Below, in pieces: positions 1 to 5,838 of a stretch of 5,838 bases of DNA. Position 1 is the stretch's first letter. Every line of letters begins with the position of its first letter. Source of the stretch: an uncultured Lachnospiraceae bacterium (GTDB lineage: Bacteria > Bacillota_A > Clostridia > Lachnospirales > Lachnospiraceae); assembly GCA_902795835.1 (NCBI GenBank), contig CADBNA010000296.1:1-5838 (forward strand), in the 5' to 3' direction. A model generated the notes under the pieces. The model was not told the origin of the DNA and made no database searches. It saw only the letters and a list, made by a program, of their open reading frames with translations. Made by a program: the position numbers and the translations under genes.

Positions 1-52
1 GATTTCAAGACTTCGAACAGCCGGATCTATGCCGCTATAATGCTGTTTTGTC

Positions 53-80
53 TTTCAATTCGAGAATGATATGATATAAT
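53..80 (+). promoter_or_regulatory. Extended -10 promoter for the cstA-like operon
   Basis: The -10 hexamer TATAAT at 75-80 is a perfect consensus and is preceded by TG at 72-73, giving a full extended -10 (TGATATAAT). The -35 is weak: TTTCAA at 53-58 (spacer 16) or CTTTCA at 52-57 (spacer 17). A good extended -10 can compensate for this. Transcription would start near 86-88, leaving a leader of about 53 bases before the ATG at 140. A second TATAAT at 36-41 has a poor -35 (TTCGAA, 12-17, spacer 18) and could be a weaker upstream start. I found no clear CcpA cre site. The match is seen directly; promoter activity is inferred. Confidence 0.65.
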
Positions 81-85
81 AACAT

Positions 86-104
86 GGATGGTTTTGTGCC
101 GTCC
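86..104 (+). promoter_or_regulatory. Small hairpin at the predicted mRNA 5' end
   Basis: GGATGG (86-91) can pair with CCGTCC (99-104) around a 7-base loop, giving six pairs including one G-U wobble. It sits at the predicted transcription start. It could protect the 5' end of the message from decay, or the imperfect dyad could be an operator overlapping the start site. It is short enough to arise by chance. Confidence 0.3.
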
Positions 105-139
105 GCTTATGACAGGAGATCAAAAAAGGGGAGGAAAGA

Positions 140-1576
140 ATGATCTCATTGTTACTTGCATTTGTAGTTCTGATAATCGGTTATGCTGTATACAGCCGGG
201 TGACGGAAAAAGTTTTTGCACCGGACGATAGGCCGACCCCTGCTGTCGCCGTGAATGACGGTGTCGACTGTGTTCCGATGAAAACCTGGAAAGCCTTTCT
301 GATACAGCTTCTGAATATCGCGGGAACGGGACCGATTTTCGGCGCGCTGATGGGGGCCGTGTTCGGACCGGTGGTTTTTCTGTGGATCGTATTCGGTTCT
401 GTCCTGGGCGGCGCCGTACATGACTATATGAGCGGTATGATCAGCTCCCGCTTCCGGGGGGCATCGGTGGCCGAGCTGTCCGGCCGGTATCTCGGGAAGA
501 CTGCCATGTGGATCATGCGCCTCTTTTCCGTCGTGCTGCTGGTGCTGTGCGGCGTCGTATTTGTGACCAGTCCGGCGGGGCTGCTGGACCGTCTTACCCC
601 CGGCTGGATGAACGGAACTTTCTGGGCGGTCGTGATTCTGATATATTATCTTCTGGCAACGCTTCTGCCTATCGATAAGCTGATCGGGAAACTGTATCCG
701 GTATTCGGTATCCTGCTGATGGTGATGGCTGCGGCGGTGATCGGCGGCATCCTCTTTTCGGGCGGTCAGTATACTATCCCGGAGATTTCTTTGAACAATC
801 TGCATCCGGAAGGCACGCCTGTCTGGCCGTATATGTTTATAACCGTGGCCTGCGGGGCTGTTTCCGGCTTCCATGCAACGCAGTCCCCCATGATCGCGAA
901 GTGCATTACGTCGGAAAAGAAAGGACGGAGCGTTTTCTATGGCGCCATGATCAGCGAGGCGGTCATCGCGCTGGTGTGGGCGGCGGCCGGCGTGTCTTTC
1001 TATGGAACGACCCAGCTGTTGGATACCGCCTTAAAAAGCGGCGCCTCCAATGTTGTATATGAGATCTCGACCGGCGTGCTGGGGACCGTCGGCGGCGTCC
1101 TGGCGGTAGCCGGTGTGATCGTCTGTCCGATCACCTCGGGAGATACCGCTTTCCGCAGCGCGCGGCTGATCCTGGCCGAGACCTTCCATCTGGAACAGAA
1201 GAAGATCGTGAATCGTCTGCTGATCACCATTCCTCTTTTGGGAATCGGCGGCCTCCTGACCTGGTTTGCCATAGTCAATGACAACGGTTTCCAGACCATC
1301 TGGCGGTATTTTTCCTGGAGCAATCAGACCCTGGCCATGATCGCATTGTGGGTTTCGACGTCTTATCTGCTGAAGGAGGGCAAGTACCGCTTTGGATCGT
1401 TGCTGACGGCCCTGCCCGCGACCTTCATGACGGCGGTCAGCTTTACATATATCCTGCTGGCAAAGGAAGGTCTTCGGCTGGATCAGACGCTTTCATACAT
1501 CATCGGATGGACAGCTGCTGCCATTCAGTTTGGCGGGTATTTGTATGCGCTTTCCAAAAAACTTCGGAACACTTGA
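140..1576 (+). CDS. cstA: CstA-family carbon starvation transporter (short form)
   Basis: Integral membrane transporter of the CstA / BtsT family. Characterised members import peptides or pyruvate when carbon is limiting; the substrate here cannot be told from sequence. Family hallmarks are visible: TPAVAVNDGVDCVP (residues 33-46), IAGTGPIFGA (60-69), GAVHDY (91-96), SGFHATQSP with a following Cys (242-255), SGDTAFRSARL (333-343) and RYFSWSNQTLA (389-399). About 12-13 hydrophobic segments span the protein. At 478 residues it is much shorter than E. coli CstA (about 700) and matches the compact form common in Firmicutes and Bacteroidetes, so it is not a truncation. The start is supported by GGGGAGG at 128-134, five bases before the ATG. 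It is the first gene after the promoter, and no terminator separates it from the next gene. Family assignment is firm; the symbol denotes family, not proven function. Confidence 0.9.
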   Translation: MISLLLAFVVLIIGYAVYSRVTEKVFAPDDRPTPAVAVNDGVDCVPMKTWKAFLIQLLNIAGTGPIFGALMGAVFGPVVFLWIVFGSVLGGAVHDYMSGMISSRFRGASVAELSGRYLGKTAMWIMRLFSVVLLVLCGVVFVTSPAGLLDRLTPGWMNGTFWAVVILIYYLLATLLPIDKLIGKLYPVFGILLMVMAAAVIGGILFSGGQYTIPEISLNNLHPEGTPVWPYMFITVACGAVSGFHATQSPMIAKCITSEKKGRSVFYGAMISEAVIALVWAAAGVSFYGTTQLLDTALKSGASNVVYEISTGVLGTVGGVLAVAGVIVCPITSGDTAFRSARLILAETFHLEQKKIVNRLLITIPLLGIGGLLTWFAIVNDNGFQTIWRYFSWSNQTLAMIALWVSTSYLLKEGKYRFGSLLTALPATFMTAVSFTYILLAKEGLRLDQTLSYIIGWTAAAIQFGGYLYALSKKLRNT

Positions 1577-1600
1577 AATAGAAAGAACAGGAAATAAAAA

Positions 1601-2353
1601 ATGAGCAGAGAAAAGAAAAAGGGAACAGGGCTGATCCTAATTTTAACTGCCGTGGTCCTGATCCTGGCAGGAGTATTGGTATTTCTGCTGGTAAGGAACG
1701 ATGTGATCGGAGGCAAAAATCAGTCAGAAGGGACGACATCCGAAACAGCGTCTGAGAGCGCTGCACAGGAAGCACCTGCCGGCACAACGGAGCAGATGCC
1801 TTCAGTGACGACAGGGACCGAGGCGGAAACGACGGAATATGCGGAGAAAGTCCTGACGCAGGAAGAACTGTCCGCCCTGCCGCTAAAAGAGGCGGCTCAG
1901 GGCGCAGTCGGCAGCTTCCTCGCGCTTTATCGCGCTTGTGATCCGAAAGCGGGAACGTATCTGACAGGCGGGAGCGATCTGAGCTTTCCTGAGATTCAGT
2001 CCGCGATAGCCACCAGTCTGAAATATGAGATACACGAAACCCGTCTGATCGGGAACGAGGATGGAACGGCCTTTGCCGAAGTCGATGTGACGATTGAAAC
2101 ACCTAGTTTTCGGGCTGCCTATGAAGCAACGCAGAAAGAGCTGAGCGCAGAAGCGGATGCCGAAACGATTCTGAAGACTGTCCATGCCAAACTGCTGGAT
2201 GCGGGGAATGCTTCAAGAGTGAGCTTTGCCATTACGGTGCAGGTACTCGATTTCGTGACAAGCCGGGAAATTCAGATGAGCCCGGAGCTTTCCGATGCAC
2301 TGACCGGAGGGCTCATGTCCTATCTGGCCGAACTTGCGGCAGGAGGAAAGTAA
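1601..2353 (+). CDS. Single-pass membrane protein with stalk and extracellular domain, function unknown
   Basis: I do not recognise a named family. The 250-residue product starts with a basic cytoplasmic tip (REKKKG), then one hydrophobic segment at about 9-31. A low-complexity Ser/Thr/Glu/Ala/Gly-rich linker follows (about 38-80), then a folded alpha/beta region (about 95-246). The order of helix (95-112) and strands (about 139-165 and 206-218) loosely resembles NTF2-like or DUF4878-type extracellular domains, but this is a weak fold guess. There is no lipobox Cys after the hydrophobic stretch and no clear signal-peptidase site, so it is probably N-terminally anchored with the domain outside. 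The start is supported by CAGGAAA at 1588-1594. It begins 24 bases after the transporter stop, and its last codons contain the ribosome binding site of the next gene, which points to shared expression and possibly shared function. Confidence 0.8.
   Translation: MSREKKKGTGLILILTAVVLILAGVLVFLLVRNDVIGGKNQSEGTTSETASESAAQEAPAGTTEQMPSVTTGTEAETTEYAEKVLTQEELSALPLKEAAQGAVGSFLALYRACDPKAGTYLTGGSDLSFPEIQSAIATSLKYEIHETRLIGNEDGTAFAEVDVTIETPSFRAAYEATQKELSAEADAETILKTVHAKLLDAGNASRVSFAITVQVLDFVTSREIQMSPELSDALTGGLMSYLAELAAGGK
2341..2347 (+). promoter_or_regulatory. Ribosome binding site inside the upstream gene, fixing the start at 2355
   Basis: AGGAGGA lies seven bases before ATG 2355 and is made from the last Gly-Gly-Lys codons of the upstream gene. 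An in-frame TTG at 2334 would add seven residues (MRQEESK), but it lies upstream of this site and lacks its own. The ATG also gives a clean signal peptide beginning MKKK. The upstream TAA ends at 2353, leaving one base between genes, so the two are probably translationally coupled. Confidence 0.85.
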
Positions 2354-2354
2354 G

Positions 2355-5300
2355 ATGAAGAAGAAAGTCTGCAGCATTATTTTAGTCTTTGCCATCCTTC
2401 TCGGCCTTCTTCCGGCCGGCCCGGCCCAGGCCGCCATGACAGAAGAAAAGCCGGATGTCATTCCGGGTGAATTTGAATACCGTTTTGTGGGGGATGAAGA
2501 AGACGATATAAAAAAGATAAAGGGATATCTGAAGGATAACAGCGATATCTACGTATCCATGGAGGACGCGGCCATGCTGGCCGGCTTTGAAATCTTGCCT
2601 GCGGGCGGCTGGTACAGCTTCTTCCGGAAAGAGGAGCCCGTCTGGTCATACCTGAATCTGAGTATGCAGGCGGACGGAACCTGCTTTGGGAACCAGGAAA
2701 CCATCCCGTATCTGGATGTGGAAGGGGAAGGCCGGTTTTACGGGCTGGTACATTTTCTTCGCTATCTTCGGGCACAGTTTGCCATTGACGATACCGGAGA
2801 GGATGAAGTGGCAGTCATAAGCCGTGCGGTTGCGCAGGATGCCCTTTCCGTCTGGCAGGATTACGGATCGGAAATTGAGGCAGTCCAGCTGACCCAGAAG
2901 GATCTGTATATCAAAAACGGAGGCGTTATAACCACGTTGCAGTCTTCTCTGGGCGTGGTATTGGACGAAGGCTTCGATGTCCGGATCATTGTGCCCTTCT
3001 GGGGCGAGAATGCCATTATCCAGGATCAGTATGAAGCAGCGCTTCTGAATCTGGCGGAAGAAGACTCCCAGTACATCTTTGACCGGGAGGGCGAATTCCT
3101 GAAGATCGTCGAGCGGTATCATTTTGGCCTGGATGATCCCTGGGGAGCCGAGGTGATCAGCCTGTGCGCTGTTCCAAACGACCTGCTGGAGCTGGCGAAA
3201 AAGGTGGAAAATCTGGACGGATTCGGACAGAAGATCATCAGCATGCAAATGAATCTGGACGTGGATGTGCTGGACAGCCTGGATAAGATGGGGACGGCCG
3301 CGAATGTTGTCGGCAACGGAGTGGAACTGGCGAAAGCTTTTTATAACTTCCAGGATGTTAAAACCAGAAGCAAGGGCTGGACAGAAGACTTTATCCGCAG
3401 TCTGGAACTGCTGCGGGACGTAGACAAGAAACATTTCACCTCGAAGAATTCCGTGGAACAGATGAAAGACGCTTCTGCAAAATTCCTCCGTGAATATGGC
3501 AATCCGATCGGAGCGGCCGTGACTGCGGTAGGGGAGCAGGCGCTCATTTTCCTGGCAAAAGCCGGCTTGAAAGCTGCCTTTCCGGTCGGTGCGGTGCTGG
3601 GAATTCTGGATACCTGCATCAGTATCTCGGACGTCATCTTCAATGATGAAATCGACGTCGGAAAAGCGACCTATGTGACAGACTGTCTGATGGATATCCA
3701 GACGGTTGCGACAAGCTGTCTGAACAGGGAAATCAGTGAGGCGCGGCAGGAAGCTGGAAGTAAAGGATACGTTTCCGCAGACAGACTGGAACGGATTCGC
3801 AGCTGGGCCATCCTGACGCTTCGGGTCACTCAGCGGTGCTACGCAATGGTCTATTCGCTGCGCAGCGAAGCCGATCCGCAGTTTACAGAGTCTGACGAAG
3901 CGGAAGCCGCACGTACCATCATGAACCGGGCGCTGGGGCTGATTGCCATCCTGAGCGAGTGTGCCCGATATGACAGCAATCTGATGAGTCTTTCCAGCTT
4001 CCCCCTTCTTTCCCAGGAGACTTACCAGATCCGGGACGACTTGTCTGAAACGATCTGGCGGACCTGCCTGATCGGGGGAGACGTGGTGGACGATGAGACA
4101 GACGAAGCTATTTCGGGTGCCACGATCGAAATATACCGCAGCGATCATCCGGATGACATTTTCGCGAAGCTGAAAACAGATGCACAGGGGCACTGGGAAA
4201 CCAGTCTGGATAACCGCTTTGATTACAGTTTCACCTTCCGGGGGATGGATAAAGACGGACAGGAATATGCCCTGACCTACGAAGGAACATCTGAGGAAGA
4301 AATAGACCGGAAAGAAAACTATATTTATTTTTATACTCGCATGAGCAAGGATCTGACCGAGCTGTTCTATGCATATTTGCGGGCCAATGTGGTGCCGAAG
4401 ATCGGAACCTGTTACGGAGCCGAGTTTAAGACCAAACTCTTAAACAAGGATATGGCCTCGGGCGGCGGCACCGGACTGCTCAGCGCTTTAGTGGACGATC
4501 TGGACAAAGACGGCGCTCTGGAGATGGTAACCGTAACCGTATCCGAAAAGGAAAGCACAGAGGAAATGATCACCTCACTGGTCTATGGTACCGGCTATCA
4601 GACCGTATCGATCGATCTGGATCTGTATGAGCTGGAAGAGGGTGAGGTGGTTCATGCGGACGGACCGAAGAATGTCGCGTATATGGAGCGGAACAGTTAC
4701 GGCAAGTGCTATGTATATGCATGTCAGTGGGAAGGCATCACCTATTTCGTCGGCTCCAGCAATATGGATGATATGACAACATACGGAGCCCATGCGACCG
4801 GGATCTACCATCCGGAGGATGGAAAGCTGGTATTTGATTTCGTAAAAGGAGGAACCTGGGGACAGGCTCTGCCCGGAACCGATCACAATGAAAGGATGCA
4901 TACGCGCAACACGGATTTCACAGATACGGCGCTGGAAACATCTCACAAAGAAGTGCTGTCGGATCTGGTCTTTACGGTGGATTTCGTCAGCTATTCGGAT
5001 TCCAATGTGGATGTTGTCATCGAGGATCATACCTTCCTGGCAGATGCTCTGAAAGATGGCTATCAGTCCATTGAGAAGGAAGCAAAAGCGCTTTTGAAGC
5101 TGCTGGACGAGCATGACAAGACGGCAGCAGCCGAGATCGCGGAAAAGATTCGTCAGCGTGAAGCGGTTCTGAATTCTCCGGCCGGTAAAACGGTAAAAGC
5201 AGTGGCGTCATCTCTGGAAAAGACCACCGGTCTGGCATTTAGCATGATGAGTGAAAATGCTGCGGATGACGGCAGCTATACAGCCAATTATCAGGTCGGT

Positions 5301-5564
5301 AAGGAGGCGAGAGTGCATATTACGGCGGATCAATCCGGCGCAGTGACATTTATTTCGACAGAAGCCCGGAATTACAAACAAACGGCGGAGTGGATCGCTT
5401 TGAAGGATGCGATCCTGAAGCTGCCGGAGCTTTCCCTGCCGGAGGGGGCTGTTTCGGCTTTTACAGGGACCCTGGCCAGACAATCGTATGACGAAAACTA
5501 CGGAGACTGGCAGATCCTCGTTCACAATATCGATAATTTCTTTATCGGAATCGAGAAGAAATAA
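2355..5564 (+). CDS. Large secreted multidomain protein, function unknown
   Basis: The 1069-residue product has a Sec signal peptide (KKK, hydrophobic core 8-19, likely cleavage after AQA at 24-26). Residues about 40-157 resemble a copper-amine-oxidase N-terminal (stalk-type) domain: DIYVSMEDAAMLAGFEI (64-80), then hydrophobic strands and a VHFLRYLRAQF helix. Residues about 160-560 are mostly helical and include a strongly hydrophobic stretch (about 383-429). Residues about 572-662 look like a carboxypeptidase-regulatory/Ig-like beta domain (GDVVDDETDEAISGATIEIY, then TDAQGHWETSL). DLDKDGALE (715-723) is a DxDxDGxxE calcium-type loop of the kind seen in FG-GAP/VCBS-like repeats. A helical stretch (about 895-960) and a C-terminal alpha/beta region (about 970-1067) match nothing I know. 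No LPXTG signal, dockerin pair, SLH repeat or catalytic motif is visible, so how it is retained is unknown. About eleven Cys remain after cleavage. Domain names are inferred by eye. Confidence 0.85.
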   Translation: MKKKVCSIILVFAILLGLLPAGPAQAAMTEEKPDVIPGEFEYRFVGDEEDDIKKIKGYLKDNSDIYVSMEDAAMLAGFEILPAGGWYSFFRKEEPVWSYLNLSMQADGTCFGNQETIPYLDVEGEGRFYGLVHFLRYLRAQFAIDDTGEDEVAVISRAVAQDALSVWQDYGSEIEAVQLTQKDLYIKNGGVITTLQSSLGVVLDEGFDVRIIVPFWGENAIIQDQYEAALLNLAEEDSQYIFDREGEFLKIVERYHFGLDDPWGAEVISLCAVPNDLLELAKKVENLDGFGQKIISMQMNLDVDVLDSLDKMGTAANVVGNGVELAKAFYNFQDVKTRSKGWTEDFIRSLELLRDVDKKHFTSKNSVEQMKDASAKFLREYGNPIGAAVTAVGEQALIFLAKAGLKAAFPVGAVLGILDTCISISDVIFNDEIDVGKATYVTDCLMDIQTVATSCLNREISEARQEAGSKGYVSADRLERIRSWAILTLRVTQRCYAMVYSLRSEADPQFTESDEAEAARTIMNRALGLIAILSECARYDSNLMSLSSFPLLSQETYQIRDDLSETIWRTCLIGGDVVDDETDEAISGATIEIYRSDHPDDIFAKLKTDAQGHWETSLDNRFDYSFTFRGMDKDGQEYALTYEGTSEEEIDRKENYIYFYTRMSKDLTELFYAYLRANVVPKIGTCYGAEFKTKLLNKDMASGGGTGLLSALVDDLDKDGALEMVTVTVSEKESTEEMITSLVYGTGYQTVSIDLDLYELEEGEVVHADGPKNVAYMERNSYGKCYVYACQWEGITYFVGSSNMDDMTTYGAHATGIYHPEDGKLVFDFVKGGTWGQALPGTDHNERMHTRNTDFTDTALETSHKEVLSDLVFTVDFVSYSDSNVDVVIEDHTFLADALKDGYQSIEKEAKALLKLLDEHDKTAAAEIAEKIRQREAVLNSPAGKTVKAVASSLEKTTGLAFSMMSENAADDGSYTANYQVGKEARVHITADQSGAVTFISTEARNYKQTAEWIALKDAILKLPELSLPEGAVSAFTGTLARQSYDENYGDWQILVHNIDNFFIGIEKK

Positions 5565-5590
5565 AACAACGCGGTCCAAAGCGGTTTTTT

Positions 5591-5598
5591 AAGGAGGG
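5591..5598 (+). promoter_or_regulatory. Strong ribosome binding site deciding a TTG start
   Basis: AAGGAGGG is a near-perfect Shine-Dalgarno sequence six bases before TTG 5605. The next in-frame ATG (5647, residue 15) has no comparable site, so the TTG start is preferred. Confidence 0.8.
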
Positions 5599-5604
5599 AA
5601 CAAA

Positions 5605-5835
5605 TTGAAGTACGAACTCCCCATTGACCCGGTCCATTTTGCCCTGATGCACGATACAGGCTACTTCGGCATACCTATGGAAAAGCTGGAGGATATAAAG
5701 AGTGAGCTTGCGGCACGGGGCATAGAAAACCCTACGGAGGATGAAATCATGGAGATCTGCTGGGAATTCGGTATCGATCCGGGCAATCTGACAGAAGAGG
5801 ATGAAGATGCCTTGTTTCAGTTTCCGGACGAATGA
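5605..5835 (+). CDS. Small highly acidic protein, function unknown
   Basis: The 76-residue product has a TTG start supported by the strong site at 5591-5598. It has 21 Asp/Glu against four Lys/Arg. There is no signal peptide or membrane segment, so it is probably cytoplasmic. Two helical stretches are likely (about 25-38 and 44-55), followed by an acidic tail (TEEDEDALFQFPDE). One Cys (52) sits next to Trp 53. I do not recognise the family. The gap from the secreted-protein gene is 40 bases with no convincing terminator, so co-transcription is possible. The stop codon forms an ATGA overlap with a possible next start, as in tightly packed gene pairs. High acidity would fit a partner-binding or regulatory protein, but that is speculation. 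Confidence 0.75.
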   Translation: MKYELPIDPVHFALMHDTGYFGIPMEKLEDIKSELAARGIENPTEDEIMEICWEFGIDPGNLTEEDEDALFQFPDE

Positions 5836-5838
5836 GCA
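5832..5838 (+). CDS. Possible start of a following gene, cut by the window edge
   Basis: ATG at 5832 overlaps the TGA at 5833-5835 in an ATGA arrangement, and the reading frame continues to the window end (Met-Ser). This is a common layout for translationally coupled genes. Against it, no good Shine-Dalgarno sequence precedes the ATG and only two codons are visible. Confidence 0.25.

Noticed and set aside
152..874. A 240-codon open frame on the - strand, opposite the transporter gene
   Set aside because: The product is full of His, Arg, Gln and Asp with no hydrophobic core or known motif, and it lies opposite conserved CstA motifs.
1500..2102. A 200-codon - strand frame crossing the transporter/tethered-protein boundary
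   Set aside because: Ser/Arg/Pro-rich low-quality translation with no domain; it overlaps two well-supported + strand genes.
2334..2354. TTG 2334 as the start of the large secreted protein
   Set aside because: It is upstream of the AGGAGGA site, has no ribosome binding site of its own, and would add seven polar residues ahead of an otherwise standard signal peptide.
2646..4193. A 515-codon open frame on the - strand, opposite the large secreted-protein gene
   Set aside because: Its product is rich in His, Gln, Arg and Phe with no recognisable domain, as expected for an antisense shadow. The + strand frame has a signal peptide, strong ribosome binding site and domain-like structure.
5509..5537. 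GATAAT at 5532-5537 as a possible -10 for the small gene
   Set aside because: No acceptable -35 lies at the right distance, and there is no TG extension.
5531..5547. Perfect inverted repeat CGATAA-TTTCT-TTATCG near the end of the large gene
   Set aside because: It lies inside the coding sequence, is AT-rich and has no following T run, so it is not a convincing terminator; six paired bases are expected by chance at this length.

Overview
The window looks like a chromosomal stretch from a Gram-positive, Clostridia-type anaerobe, possibly a gut Lachnospiraceae or Oscillospiraceae relative. This is inferred from moderate GC content, strong AGGAGG-type ribosome binding sites, TTG start use, a short (478-residue) CstA-type transporter, and surface proteins with stalk-like and Ig-like domains. 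No species can be named from sequence alone. I see no rRNA, tRNA, CRISPR array, insertion sequence or phage gene.

Layout, all genes on the + strand. Bases 1-139 are a leader with an extended -10 promoter (TGATATAAT, 72-80) and a small hairpin at the predicted RNA 5' end. Next come a CstA-family carbon-starvation / peptide or pyruvate transporter (140-1576) and, 24 bases on, a single-pass membrane protein with a Ser/Thr/Glu-rich stalk and an extracellular domain (1601-2353). One base after that gene's stop codon starts a 1069-residue secreted multidomain protein (2355-5564), whose ribosome binding site lies inside the previous gene. After a 40-base gap is a very acidic 76-residue protein with a TTG start (5605-5835). 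Its stop overlaps an ATG (5832) that may open another gene cut by the window edge.

The first three genes are probably one transcript. The transporter is the only one with a confidently recognised family. The second and third are tightly coupled and both are predicted outside the membrane, one tethered and one exported, so they are the best candidates for a joint surface function. That function is unknown. The large secreted protein is the most unusual item: a copper-amine-oxidase-N-like stalk domain, a long helical region with a strongly hydrophobic segment, a carboxypeptidase-regulatory-like beta domain, a DxDxDG calcium-type loop and a novel-looking C-terminal domain, with no recognisable catalytic motif or cell-wall anchor.
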